From CAZQYC01 sp964597495 (GTDB lineage: Bacteria > Pseudomonadota > Gammaproteobacteria > Steroidobacterales > Steroidobacteraceae): 64,000 bases of DNA. Below are positions 1-8,502 of the stretch, piece by piece. The stretch spans positions 26,802 to 90,801 of the forward strand of contig CAZQYC010000005.1 of the NCBI GenBank assembly GCA_964597495.1. The letters are read 5' to 3'. The number at the start of each line of letters is the position of its first letter. Positions within the stretch are counted from its first letter, which is position 1. The notes beneath the pieces were generated by a model. The model was not told where the DNA came from. It saw only the letters and a list, made by a program, of their open reading frames with translations, and ran no database searches. The translations under genes and the position numbers were made by a program.

Positions 1-328
1 CCCGGACTCGATCGCGAATCCGTATCTCGCCTTCTCGGCGATGATGATGGCCGGCCTCGACGGCATCAAGAACAAGATCCATCCGGGCGAACCCGCGGAC
101 AAGGACTTGTACGACTTGGAGCCGGAAGAAGCGAAGAAGATTCCGGAAGTGTGCTACTCGCTCGAACAGGCGCTCGAATGTCTCGACAAGGATCGCGACT
201 TCTTGAAGGCCGGCGGCGTGTTCACCGACGACGTCATCGACTCCTACATCGCGCTCAAGATGCAGGAAGTCACCAAGGTGCGTATGTCGACGCATCCGCT
301 CGAGTTCGAGCTGTACTACAGCGTGTAA
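1..328 (+). CDS. glnA: Glutamine synthetase, type I, C-terminal part (5' end outside window)
   Basis: The open frame runs in from the window edge and ends at 328. It encodes the last ~108 residues of glutamine synthetase, which makes glutamine from glutamate, ammonia and ATP in the cytoplasm. The stretch NPYLAFSAMMMAGLDGI and the terminal FELYYSV are typical of bacterial GlnA. The LYDLEPEEAKKIP segment contains the tyrosine that GlnE adenylylates in this family, so covalent regulation is expected. ntrB and ntrC follow on the same strand, the classical arrangement in which glnA output is controlled by NtrBC. The promoter lies outside the window. Confidence 0.97.
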   Translation, partial: PDSIANPYLAFSAMMMAGLDGIKNKIHPGEPADKDLYDLEPEEAKKIPEVCYSLEQALECLDKDRDFLKAGGVFTDDVIDSYIALKMQEVTKVRMSTHPLEFELYYSV

Positions 329-343
329 TTTCGTGCGTTCCAG

Positions 344-365
344 GTCGCGCATCTCGGTGCGCGAC
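344..365 (+). terminator. Stem-loop after glnA
   Basis: A perfect 8-bp stem (GTCGCGCA / TGCGCGAC) with a 6-base loop starts 16 bases after the glnA stop. No run of T follows, so it may be a weak terminator or an RNA-stabilising hairpin. The rest of 366-675 shows no gene and no recognisable sigma-54 promoter. Confidence 0.35.
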
Positions 366-675
366 GCGCGAGGCCAGGGACGGCTTCGCGAACGCCCGCC
401 GCGATGGGGCGTCTCTCAGAGGGAATTCCCTGGAAGATATTCGTGGGAAATTCGTTCGTCGGAGGTCGTGTGAGGCTTTGCCCGCACCAAGCTTTACAAA
501 CTACTTCATCGGCCAGAGCGCACACTCCATTGTCCGATTGCCCATTGCCTGATTGTTTCGAAGCGACGTCTTTTTCCGTCGTCGCAAAAATGCTGCGTCA
601 TTGCGTAGCTCCCCTCCTCAATGACTCAAGTCGCAGCCGGTGCGGATCGTTCGCACCCGTATCGCAAGGATCGCC

Positions 676-1827
676 ATGGTCGCCGCTCCCAAAAAGTTAA
701 GCATTTCGCGCGCCCTTCGCACCATCTCGGTAAGTAAACAAGTGGAAGACGCAGCGCGCATTCTCGATAGTCTCACCACCAGCGTCATTCTGGTGGATAC
801 GCAGCACAACGTGCTTCACTTGAATGCGGCGGCGGAAACGCTATTGGGCGCGAGCCGCAATCAAGCGCAGAGCCGGCCGTTAGCTGACCTACTGCGCGGC
901 GGCGTTCAAGTCGCCGAAATGATCGACCGCGTAATCGAAACGCAGCGCGCCTATTCGCGGCGCGAACTGCCGCTGCGCCCCGCTTCTTCAGACAGCGAAC
1001 TGGTGGTCGACTGCACCATCTCTCCGTACGACGATTTAGGCTTGCTCATCGAACTCAGCGACGCCACGCAGCACCAGCGCATCACGCGCGAAAATGCACT
1101 GCTTGCTCAGGTCGGCGGCAGCCGTCTCATGATTCGGCAGCTGGCCCACGAGATCAAGAATCCGCTCGGCGGTTTGCGCGGCGCCGCGCAATTGCTCGAA
1201 CGACAATTGTCGGACGCGACCATGCGCGAATACACCTCGGTCATCATCAGCGAGGCCGACCGGCTCAAAGTGCTGGTGGATACGCTGCTCGGTCCTGGGC
1301 ACGCACCGCGCAAACAACTCATCAATGTGCACGAATTGGTGCAACACGTTTGGCAATTGCTCAAACTCGAGGCATCGCCGACGATCAAGATCCAGCGCGA
1401 CTACGATCCGAGCCTGCCGTCGATCCAATTGGATCGCGATCAAATCATTCAAGCGATGCTGAACCTGGGTCGCAATGCGCTTCAGGCGCTCGGTACGGCT
1501 CGCCGTGAACATAACGGGCGCGTGATCCTGCGAACTCGCGCACACACTCACGTGTACATAGGCAAGCGCAAGCACCGTTTGGTGGCGTGCGTGCAATTTG
1601 AAGACGACGGTCCGGGCGTGCCGGACCATCTTCGCGATACATTGTTTTATCCGTTGGTGACCGGACGCGCGGATGGCACGGGACTTGGATTAGCCGTAGC
1701 CCAAGACCTGGTTAGCCGCCATGACGGGCTCATCGAATTCGAGAGCCGCCCGGGGCGGACTGTCTTTTCGATCTTGCTGCCGTTCGATTCCACTGTTGAG
1801 TCCGCCGATGCAAACACACATGACTAG
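676..1827 (+). CDS. glnL: Nitrogen regulation sensor histidine kinase NtrB (GlnL)
   Basis: A 383-residue soluble sensor kinase/phosphatase that phosphorylates NtrC under nitrogen limitation and is normally controlled by PII. Visible parts are an N-terminal PAS domain (about 20-120), the H box RQLAHEIKNPLGGLRGAAQL with the phospho-accepting histidine, an N box around LNLGRNALQAL, and ATP-lid motifs DDGPGVP and GTGLGLAV. A GTG at 640 would add 12 residues. ATG 676 is preferred because AAGGA lies 5 bases upstream. The end overlaps ntrC, so the two are translationally coupled. Confidence 0.95.
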   Translation: MVAAPKKLSISRALRTISVSKQVEDAARILDSLTTSVILVDTQHNVLHLNAAAETLLGASRNQAQSRPLADLLRGGVQVAEMIDRVIETQRAYSRRELPLRPASSDSELVVDCTISPYDDLGLLIELSDATQHQRITRENALLAQVGGSRLMIRQLAHEIKNPLGGLRGAAQLLERQLSDATMREYTSVIISEADRLKVLVDTLLGPGHAPRKQLINVHELVQHVWQLLKLEASPTIKIQRDYDPSLPSIQLDRDQIIQAMLNLGRNALQALGTARREHNGRVILRTRAHTHVYIGKRKHRLVACVQFEDDGPGVPDHLRDTLFYPLVTGRADGTGLGLAVAQDLVSRHDGLIEFESRPGRTVFSILLPFDSTVESADANTHD

Positions 1828-3235
1828 CGCCCCGCCTATCAAGCCACTCAATGTTTGGCTCGTCGACGACGATGCGTCGATTCGCTGGGTGTTGGAACGC
1901 GCGCTGCGCCAAGGCGGCATGGCGCCCACAACCTTCGACCAAGCCGACACCGCATTGGCGGCGTTGCGCCGGAATCGTCCCGACGTGCTGATCACCGACA
2001 TCCGCATGCCCGGACGAAGCGGCCTCGAACTGCTCACCGAGATTCGCGGCTCGCAACCTGAGTTGCCGGTCATCGTCATGACCGCTCACTCGGATTTGGA
2101 CAGCGCAGTTTCCGCTTACAAGGGCGGTGCGTTCGAATATTTGCCGAAGCCATTCGACATCGATCAAGCCGTCGACCTCGTACGCCGCGCCGCGCAACAA
2201 CAGACACGCACGGAAGAAGTGGTGACCGAATCGCGCCGCATTCCGGAAATGCTCGGGCAAGCGCCCGCCATGCAGGAAGTGTTTCGCGCCATCGGACGCC
2301 TGTCGCGTTCCAGCATGACGGTCCTCATCACCGGCGAATCGGGTACCGGTAAGGAACTCGTCGCACGAGCGCTGCACCGGCATAGTCCGCGCGCCACCAA
2401 GGCGTTCATCGCATTAAATACGTCTGCCTTTACGGCGGACTTGCTCGAATCGGAATTGTTCGGTCACGAGAAAGGCGCGTTTACCGGCGCCGATCACCTG
2501 CGTCGCGGCCGCTTCGAGCAAGCGGACGGCGGTACGCTTTTCTTGGACGAAATCGGCGACATGTCGCCGCAACTGCAAACACGGTTGCTCCGCGTTTTGG
2601 CAGAAGGCGAGTTCTATCGCGTCGGCGGCCAAACGCCGGTGCGCACCGACGTGCGAGTCATCGCCGCTACTCACCAAGATTTGGAGGCGCGCGTTAAACA
2701 AGGCTTGTTCCGCGAGGATCTCTTGCATCGCCTCAACGTGATCCGCATCGAAGTGCCGCCGCTTCGCTCGCGTCGCGAAGACATTCCCGAACTCATCAAC
2801 CACTACTTGAACGAAGCCGCCACCGAACTCGGCGTTGAAGCGAAGGTGCTGACGGCCGAAGCCGAAGCGGCGCTTACGAATTTCGATTGGCCGGGCAACG
2901 TTCGCCAGATCGTGAATACCTGCCGTCGCCTGACGGTCAGCGCGCCGGGTCGTGAAATCAAGGCGGAGGATATCCCCGCCGATTTAGGCGGCAGCCCAAG
3001 CCCCACCAAACTACAGGACGAGTGGACACGCCAGCTCACGTCGTGGGCGGACAAACGCCTCGCCAACGGCGGCAAACCGTTGCTCGACGATGCGCTCCCT
3101 GAATTCGAACGCACGCTGATTCGCAGCGCCCTCCGAAAAGCGGAAGGCGGCCGGCAAGAAGCCGCGCGGTTGCTCGGCTGGGGCCGCAACACGCTCACGC
3201 GCAAATTGAAAGAACTCGGAATGGACGACGAGTAG
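1808..3235 (+). CDS. glnG: Nitrogen regulation response regulator NtrC (sigma-54 activator)
   Basis: A 475-residue enhancer-binding protein that activates sigma-54 promoters when phosphorylated by NtrB. It has an N-terminal receiver (acidic pocket VDDD, phosphoacceptor in LITDIRMPG), a central AAA+ domain with Walker A GESGTGKE, the sigma-54 contact loop GAFTGA and Walker B GGTLFLDEIGD, and a C-terminal Fis-type helix-turn-helix (AARLLGWGRNTLTRKLKELG). ATG 1808 overlaps the ntrB end by 20 bases; ATG 1820 is an equally possible start. Nothing is missing compared with the family. Confidence 0.95.
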   Translation: MQTHMTSAPPIKPLNVWLVDDDASIRWVLERALRQGGMAPTTFDQADTALAALRRNRPDVLITDIRMPGRSGLELLTEIRGSQPELPVIVMTAHSDLDSAVSAYKGGAFEYLPKPFDIDQAVDLVRRAAQQQTRTEEVVTESRRIPEMLGQAPAMQEVFRAIGRLSRSSMTVLITGESGTGKELVARALHRHSPRATKAFIALNTSAFTADLLESELFGHEKGAFTGADHLRRGRFEQADGGTLFLDEIGDMSPQLQTRLLRVLAEGEFYRVGGQTPVRTDVRVIAATHQDLEARVKQGLFREDLLHRLNVIRIEVPPLRSRREDIPELINHYLNEAATELGVEAKVLTAEAEAALTNFDWPGNVRQIVNTCRRLTVSAPGREIKAEDIPADLGGSPSPTKLQDEWTRQLTSWADKRLANGGKPLLDDALPEFERTLIRSALRKAEGGRQEAARLLGWGRNTLTRKLKELGMDDE

Positions 3236-3244
3236 CGTCATGTT

Positions 3245-3281
3245 CCCTCTCCCCTTGCGGGAGAGGGTTAGGGAGAGGGGG
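3245..3281 (+). repeat. Left terminal inverted repeat of the DUF559 unit (REP-like)
   Basis: A 37-bp sequence built from a 9-bp palindrome stem (CCCTCTCCC / GGGAGAGGG) followed by TTAGGGAGAGGGGG. Its reverse complement is found without mismatch at 3612-3660, where one extra 12-bp TAACCCTCTCCC unit is inserted. Confidence 0.85.
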
Positions 3282-3286
3282 CAGGG

Positions 3287-3625
3287 ATGTCCAGTAAAAC
3301 TCAATTTGCAAAAGAACTTCGAACTCGCTCCACAGACGCCGAACGTCTCTTATGGAGCAAAGTTCGCGCTCATCGTCTCTACGGCTTTAAATTCAAGCGC
3401 CAGCAGCTCATCGGCGATTACATCGTCGATTTCGTTTGCTTCGAAGCGAAGCTAGTGGTCGAACTTGACGGCGGCCAACATGCGGACAGCACTTCCGATT
3501 CCTATCGAGATAATTGGCTGCGTAGCCGCGGATATAAGGTGCTTCGGTTCTGGAATAATGACGTGCTGACTAACATTGAAGGCGTTGTCGAAGTTGTACT
3601 TCGCTATTTGTCCCCCTCTCCCTAA
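3287..3625 (+). CDS. DUF559 (Vsr/restriction-endonuclease-fold) protein
   Basis: A 112-residue protein of the DUF559 family, which shares the fold of very-short-patch-repair endonucleases. Typical features are the start TDAERLLWSKVRAH, the core YIVDFVCFEAKLVVELDGGQH with the acidic and Gln residues expected of the PD-(D/E)xK-like site, and the C-terminal GYKVLRFWNNDVL. Function is unproven for the family. The gene is enclosed by perfect terminal inverted repeats (3245-3281 and 3612-3660), and its last residues SPSP are coded by the right repeat, so gene and repeats form one unit. A decayed relative lies at 4388-4512. Confidence 0.85.
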   Translation: MSSKTQFAKELRTRSTDAERLLWSKVRAHRLYGFKFKRQQLIGDYIVDFVCFEAKLVVELDGGQHADSTSDSYRDNWLRSRGYKVLRFWNNDVLTNIEGVVEVVLRYLSPSP

Positions 3626-3660
3626 CCCTCTCCCTAACCCTCTCCCGCAAGGGGAGAGGG
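3612..3660 (+). repeat. Right terminal inverted repeat of the DUF559 unit (REP-like)
   Basis: An inverted copy of 3245-3281 with one additional TAACCCTCTCCC unit, ending in the palindrome at 3638-3660 (9-bp stem, 5-base loop GCAAG). It could also act as a transcription terminator for the DUF559 gene. Confidence 0.85.
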
Positions 3661-3674
3661 GATGGAATGTATCG

Positions 3675-3905
3675 TTAGCCCTTCTTGGCAACCGATGCGA
3701 ATAAATCCTCTAGAGAAATATTCAAAGTCGTTGCCACTGACAGTAACGTAAGTACTGTTGGGTTATAAATGCCTCGCTCCAGTCGACCGATGACATTGGG
3801 ATGCACACCAGCGGAATGCGCCAACCCTTCTTGGCTCAATCCTTGGCTCTTGCGACGCTCCCGCACTTCCTCACCAAGATCACGCAATATGCCCTTCTTT
3901 CTCAC
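3675..3905 (-). CDS. XRE-family helix-turn-helix regulator
   Basis: A 76-residue single-domain Cro/CI-type DNA-binding protein. The helix-turn-helix is SQEGLAHSAGVHPNVIGRLERG, with the usual downstream helix PTVLTLLSVATTLNISLEDLF. It is transcribed away from a small gene at 3992. The shared intergenic region holds a 28-bp palindrome at 3927-3954, which is probably its operator and would give autoregulation. It resembles stand-alone regulators found next to small accessory or toxin-antitoxin-like genes. Confidence 0.85.
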   Translation of the reverse strand: MRKKGILRDLGEEVRERRKSQGLSQEGLAHSAGVHPNVIGRLERGIYNPTVLTLLSVATTLNISLEDLFASVAKKG

Positions 3906-3922
3906 AGGGCAAGCGTCAGGCC

Positions 3923-3952
3923 TTGAACACTATACTGTCTAGACATTATAGT
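3923..3952 (+). promoter_or_regulatory. Candidate promoter for the small gene at 3992
   Basis: TTGAAC at 3923-3928 and TATAGT at 3947-3952 are separated by 18 bases, a reasonable sigma-70 pair. Both elements overlap the palindrome at 3927-3954, so binding there should repress. Confidence 0.5.
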
Positions 3953-3954
3953 GT
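3927..3954. promoter_or_regulatory. 28-bp near-perfect palindrome, candidate XRE operator
   Basis: The arms ACACTATA and TATAGTGT flank the inner palindrome TGTCTAGACA. Only one symmetric base pair of the 28 positions breaks the symmetry. It lies between the divergent XRE gene and the gene at 3992. Confidence 0.7.
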
Positions 3955-3991
3955 CTATATAAGGATCCTGGCGACCGATGGAGCCCGCTTC

Positions 3992-4285
3992 ATGACCACC
4001 AAGCAATCTACTCGCAACGGCTACTCTGTCCGAAAACTCATTCCGGCCAAACCCACACGAAAGCGGCGCTCGGCAAAAACTGTCGATAAAGCAGATCTAA
4101 CCTATTTTCTCGACATCCTTGGCAGTTTCGCTGATTCCCGAGCAGTGATAGAAACTGTCTATCGTTCGTTTGAAAATACCGACGACTGTGTAGAGGGCAC
4201 TTCAACACTAAGAATTGGCCTAAACATGTTTAACGATGCCTATAACGAGCTCGACATGGCCATCAATCGCCTTCCAGGGCTGTAG
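3992..4285 (+). CDS. Small hypothetical protein divergent from XRE regulator
   Basis: A 97-residue protein I do not recognise. The N-terminal third is basic and low in hydrophobics (TRKRRSAKTVDKADL). The rest is helical with acidic patches (FADSRAVIETVYRSF, NDAYNELDMAINRL). Start ATG 3992 is chosen because GGAG lies 8 bases upstream. A longer frame from TTG 3923 would start inside the presumed promoter. It sits opposite the XRE gene across the palindrome and may be its regulated partner. There is no membrane segment. Confidence 0.6.
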   Translation: MTTKQSTRNGYSVRKLIPAKPTRKRRSAKTVDKADLTYFLDILGSFADSRAVIETVYRSFENTDDCVEGTSTLRIGLNMFNDAYNELDMAINRLPGL

Positions 4286-4387
4286 TATCGATAAATCGCG
4301 AGGCTGAAGACTGAATGCGCCGATGATCGATATTCACTCCGCTGAACGATCGACTTTCGCAATTCAGCACTCGGCGGAGGAATCTTT

Positions 4388-4512
4388 TATTGATGGTTGC
4401 GAAGTCGCGGATATGGCGTGCTTCGGTTCTAGAACAACTATGTTTTGCCTAACATTGAAGGCGTTGTAAGTAGTGCTTCGCTACTTGCCCCCTCTCCCGC
4501 AAGGGGAGAGGG
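4388..4512 (+). pseudogene. Decayed 3' remnant of a second DUF559 unit with its repeat
   Basis: This stretch aligns with the end of the DUF559 gene and its right repeat. It carries a version of the GYKVLRFW coding sequence, then CTAACATTGAAGGCGTTGT exactly as in the intact gene, then a CTTCGCTA stretch and the palindrome at 4490-4512. The frame is broken and the 5' part is gone. It abuts the 3' end of the protease gene and its palindrome may serve as that gene's terminator. Confidence 0.8.
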
Positions 4513-4527
4513 AAAATCTCTATATTG

Positions 4528-5697
4528 CTACTGTGCCGTGCGCAGCGCGAAGAAGCCGTCAAACACTTGTTCGATCGGAATCGCAAATCCAATTCCCTGC
4601 GTACCGCTCAAAATAGCCGTATTGACGCCGATGACTTTACCGTTTTCATCAATTAGCGGCCCGCCACTGTTGCCCGGATTGATGGGCGCATCCGTTTGCA
4701 GCACGTCATATTTATACGGCTTCATTTGTCTGTAGCCCGAGAAGATGCCGGAAGTCACGGTAAACGCCAACCCGGAAGGACTGCCGATCGTAAACAATCG
4801 CGTTCCTTGGCTTAGCTTGTCCGAATCCGTCTTGCGGAGATAGGGACACGAACTCGCCATCAATTGAAACAAGGCAAGGTCGCCGTCTTCTGCATATTCC
4901 GCACCGGTCATTTTATATTCGCTTCCGTCGACAAGTTGGACCGTGAATCCCTGGTGACTCTGCGAGTACCGATCGAGATCCTTGCGAATCCATTCATCCA
5001 CATTACTATCCAGGTCGTTAAGCTCTTTTCGAGCTTCGGCGATTTCCCTGCCGAGCTTTTGCGATTCGAGATCCCATCCTCGGTTGGATTGCTCTCTGCG
5101 CCAAAGTTCGTTTTCCATCGACCGAATCTTTCTCCCTATCATGCTTCTCGTCTCTTGGATTCTTTGATTGAACTCCGGGTCTTTGCGAACCTTGTTATAA
5201 ACTTGGTCGACATTAAACTCGAGCACGTGACGATTCGTGACGCCATGGCATTCGGCATCCACCAGGAATCCGGATCCCAACGCGCCCCACTCGGTCTTGA
5301 TAAACACCGTTGCATTGCGTGCGGCTTCAATGGCATTTCCCGGTGGATGAGACTTGGCTAATTGAGCCGCCAATCCGGAAAGAGGTGAGCTGCCATCGTC
5401 GACTTCGCGCTTTGCGTCGGCAGCTGCTTGATTTGGTTGCGGCGGCGCTGCTGCTTGCAGTTGCGCCTGTACCGGCGGCGCCACTTTCGGCGCGCGCATC
5501 GCCACGAAAGTAACGACACCTACGGCACAAACGGCCAACACGCCGAGCGCGACTTTGAGCGGACTCGAGCTGGAATCTCCTTCGGCCGCCACGGGCTTGA
5601 GCGCCGCCTGGGCCTTACGGTACTTGTCGAAATAGACATTGCACGACTCACAGCGAACTTCGTCCTGCTGCGCATGGCCGCACTTCGGGCACTTCAC
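4528..5697 (-). CDS. Membrane-anchored trypsin-like serine protease with zinc ribbon
   Basis: A 389-residue protein. In order: a zinc ribbon (CPKCGH ... CESC, residues 3-19), one membrane segment (about 46-66), a Pro/Ala/Gln-rich linker, and a trypsin-like domain with catalytic His in TNRHV, Asp in EDGDLALF and Ser in NPGNSGGPL, as in the Deg/HtrA group. A long charged helical insertion lies between His and Asp and looks like a coiled coil. No PDZ domain is visible. GTG 5697 is chosen as start because GGAGG is 5 bases upstream; the open frame continues 27 residues further without a ribosome site. The protease domain is probably periplasmic. Confidence 0.85.
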   Translation of the reverse strand: MKCPKCGHAQQDEVRCESCNVYFDKYRKAQAALKPVAAEGDSSSSPLKVALGVLAVCAVGVVTFVAMRAPKVAPPVQAQLQAAAPPQPNQAAADAKREVDDGSSPLSGLAAQLAKSHPPGNAIEAARNATVFIKTEWGALGSGFLVDAECHGVTNRHVLEFNVDQVYNKVRKDPEFNQRIQETRSMIGRKIRSMENELWRREQSNRGWDLESQKLGREIAEARKELNDLDSNVDEWIRKDLDRYSQSHQGFTVQLVDGSEYKMTGAEYAEDGDLALFQLMASSCPYLRKTDSDKLSQGTRLFTIGSPSGLAFTVTSGIFSGYRQMKPYKYDVLQTDAPINPGNSGGPLIDENGKVIGVNTAILSGTQGIGFAIPIEQVFDGFFALRTAQ

Positions 5698-6011
5698 ATT
5701 CGCCTCCGTTCTTCTAATACTCCGGCTAAGCGTCGACTTTACTGTCAACCGATCGAACCGCTCCGTGACTGTGTTCACAAGCGAGGCAAGCGGACGACAA
5801 GGAGCTCGTCATTCCTTCCTGCGTGGACTGGGTCGGACAGGAGCCGCTTCGACCCAAGAAAAGAAACCGGCGCCGGATCCGATTGCTAGGAGATAACGTG
5901 TGATCCCTCTCTCGTCATCGCTCTTCCGGCTTGCAGGCCCACCGGCTTACGCCATGGATTCAGCGCTTCCCTTACATACCTTCCGGGCGGCGGTCCTAAT
6001 AATCGATTCCC

Positions 6012-7082
6012 ATGCTTGTGTATGGGCTCGTCGCGGTCGTCCTTCTCGTCATCGGCGGGAGCGTCTTTTTTCGATGTCGAGGGAGAAAATCTCACGCCGG
6101 CGGTAATTCAAGCCCTGCCCATAAGAGTGAAACCGCTTCGACATCGACGTCGATCCCTTTTCAAACCGACGCGACGATCGCGATTCAGGACTCGATCTTC
6201 AAATTCGCCTTTGGCGTGAATCGGATCGACTATCGCATCCTTGGCGACCATCAAAGAGTGTTGCGAGTCACCGAGGAGTCGATTCCGGGCGCCATGAATC
6301 AGCCGCGCTATTTCCCGCGCAAACCTGCGTTGCTGCCGAAGTTGATGCGCGCGATCAACTCACTCGACACCGGGCGCCATGAAATCGTTCGCTTGATCCT
6401 GCAAGACGCCGCGCTGGCGGGCAATGTCCTGCGGCGCGCGAACAGCGTTTACTATCGCTCGGGGCAAGACATCGTCGAGAGCGTGGATCGTGCAGTCACT
6501 ATCCTCGGCAACGAAGGGTTGCGCGCTCCGGTGGCCAGCGCCGTCATGCAGCCGGTATTCCAATTGCCAGGCGGATTTTTCGAGAACTTCGCGCCGGCTA
6601 TCTGGGAACAAGCCCGCCGCACAGCCTTTGCCGCCGAAGAATCTGCGCGCGTCAATCAATCAGCGGACGCGTTCGTCGCGCACCTTGCCGGCATGCTGGG
6701 AAGTTTAAGCCGCGTCGCGCTATTTAGGCTGACGATGGACAAGTATCGCGAGAAGGGCAACCTCATGCCGCGTCCCGAAGTGTTCATCGCCGTGATGAAG
6801 GCGCATGAAGCTAAAGTTACGCGCGACATCGCGGCCGCCTGGGAAATGTCCGACGCGTTCCTGGAAGCGCTCGATGCGCAAATAAAACAAACCCCGCCTG
6901 ATCAAATGACGCCGCTGGCCAACACGGTGTACGTCGCCAACCTCTGCGGATCCCTGGCCACTTTGCATCGACACGATTTGCTGTCGGCGCAAACTGCGCA
7001 AGAATTGATGCTTTCGCAAGGGCTCGCGCAAGCCTCGCTGAGCCGCGTTTGGGACGCGGCCATTCAAACCGAAGTTTCTTAA
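6012..7082 (+). CDS. HDOD-domain protein with N-terminal membrane anchor
   Basis: A 356-residue protein that begins with a membrane segment (LVYGLVAVVLLVIGGSVFF) and, after a Ser/Thr-rich linker, has an HDOD domain (about 105-300), an HD-related output module found in signalling proteins, without nuclease motifs visible here. Conserved HDOD features are LPKLMRAIN, ILQDAALAGNVLRRANS and VDRAVTILGNEGL. It stands alone between divergently and convergently oriented genes, so no pathway can be read from context. No strong ribosome site precedes ATG 6012. Confidence 0.8.
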   Translation: MLVYGLVAVVLLVIGGSVFFRCRGRKSHAGGNSSPAHKSETASTSTSIPFQTDATIAIQDSIFKFAFGVNRIDYRILGDHQRVLRVTEESIPGAMNQPRYFPRKPALLPKLMRAINSLDTGRHEIVRLILQDAALAGNVLRRANSVYYRSGQDIVESVDRAVTILGNEGLRAPVASAVMQPVFQLPGGFFENFAPAIWEQARRTAFAAEESARVNQSADAFVAHLAGMLGSLSRVALFRLTMDKYREKGNLMPRPEVFIAVMKAHEAKVTRDIAAAWEMSDAFLEALDAQIKQTPPDQMTPLANTVYVANLCGSLATLHRHDLLSAQTAQELMLSQGLAQASLSRVWDAAIQTEVS

Positions 7083-7093
7083 ACGCAGAGATT

Positions 7094-8266
7094 CTAAGGA
7101 CGCGAGGGGCGATAACACTTTGGCTGTGCGCCATCAGGAGTCGGCAGATAGGCGTTCGGCGACAGGGGTGTCAGCAAGAAGGCGCGAGTGGTCTCGTTGA
7201 GCCTTCCGTAGCCGGCGATCTGTCCGCGATTGCTGATCGCTTGCGGTTCCATCGTGTTCCAACCGCCGCGAACCACTTCACGCAGCGAATCGATTCGGAT
7301 CGAATGGTGAACACGGAACGGCGCTGTCACGTATCCATACGAAGTGCCGTCCGGGAGAAAGTGCGATCCCACGATTTGGCTGTGGTTATTAATGTCCGCG
7401 GGAAAATTTCCATCGCCAGGAGTGCCTAGCATCTCGATCTCTACGGAATGACGTCGCGTCACGAAAGCTTGATCGACGCCGCCGCGGTTCACATTGCCGA
7501 TCACTTGGCCTACGTCGTTAATGCCGTAGGCAAGACTGTAGTCGGCGTCCGGAACCAACAGGATTGCGCCTTCGAAGCTGCTCCAGCGATAAGCAGCGGG
7601 CAACGTGCCAGGATCGTTGGGAACGATCGGTGAGCGATAGGCCGTGACGGCCACTTGGCCCGCATCATTTAATCCAGTTGATAGAAAGAAACGTTCGGCT
7701 GGATCGACGGCCGGCAATACATCGACCTCGATGAGTCCGACGCCGTCGCTGTTCGCCGGCTGTTCGGAAGGGCCGATCACTGCTTTCATGTACGGATAAG
7801 AGATGTCCCACAGCGTTTGCCCGACGTTGTTGATGCCTCTTGGATCCGCATACCGAATCGTGGGACGCGGATTGGTGCCACCCGGATCGGTGACGAACGC
7901 GGTCGGGGGAACGTTGATCTGAAATAAGGTACCGATGACCTGGCCGGCATTATTGATCGAGGTCGCCGTGAGGGACGTAAACGTACCAGGAGGATCGATT
8001 GCGGTAAGCGCACCGCCGTTGGAAGCACTTATGAACGCCTTGGCTGTTCCGTCCGATGTAAACGCCACACCCACTACCTGACCTGAATCATTGAGATCGT
8101 AGGCAAGACTGAAATCGCCGCCAAAGGTGTCGAGCGTGCGGATCTGCCAACAATCGGTCTGACGCAAGATCTGCTGCGAAGGTTCTGCGGATAGAGAAGC
8201 GGTTGCCGCGAGAATAGAAACGGAAATTAATGCAACTCTTTTGCAACGGATATGAAGCGTCGTCAT
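7094..8266 (-). CDS. Exported HAF-repeat protein
   Basis: A 390-residue protein with a signal peptide (VALISVSILAATASLSAEPS) followed by about seven repeats of the HAF type, I/L-N-D/N-x-G-Q-V/I-x-G (LNDSGQVVG, INNAGQVIG, LNDAGQVAV, INDVGQVIG, ISNRGQIAG). Such proteins are predicted exported beta-propellers of unknown function. GAGAGG lies about 10 bases before ATG 8266. The 3' end is convergent with the HDOD gene. It is the last ordinary chromosomal gene before the cassette-type region. Confidence 0.8.
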   Translation of the reverse strand: MTTLHIRCKRVALISVSILAATASLSAEPSQQILRQTDCWQIRTLDTFGGDFSLAYDLNDSGQVVGVAFTSDGTAKAFISASNGGALTAIDPPGTFTSLTATSINNAGQVIGTLFQINVPPTAFVTDPGGTNPRPTIRYADPRGINNVGQTLWDISYPYMKAVIGPSEQPANSDGVGLIEVDVLPAVDPAERFFLSTGLNDAGQVAVTAYRSPIVPNDPGTLPAAYRWSSFEGAILLVPDADYSLAYGINDVGQVIGNVNRGGVDQAFVTRRHSVEIEMLGTPGDGNFPADINNHSQIVGSHFLPDGTSYGYVTAPFRVHHSIRIDSLREVVRGGWNTMEPQAISNRGQIAGYGRLNETTRAFLLTPLSPNAYLPTPDGAQPKCYRPSRP

Positions 8267-8502
8267 GACGTAAACCTCTCAGTCCGGAGGGCTCACCGAT
8301 CGCAGCGATCGGATGTTGACGGATGTCGCTTCCTCTGCCATTCATTGGCACGGAGATGGGGACGAATGCGTTCCATCGAGGTGCAGGACAGTAGTACTCG
8401 CGTCAAAAACGATCTAGTGGAGCAACGCCCGTCGTGTTGTCCGATGTTGCCGACACGGGCTAAGACGCACCTACGTCTCCGCAATCGCCTGGAGAACGTC
8501 GT

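Noticed and set aside
3240..4520. CRISPR array
   Set aside because: The repeated CCCTCTCCC palindromes are not evenly spaced by unique spacers; they are terminal repeats of the DUF559 unit.
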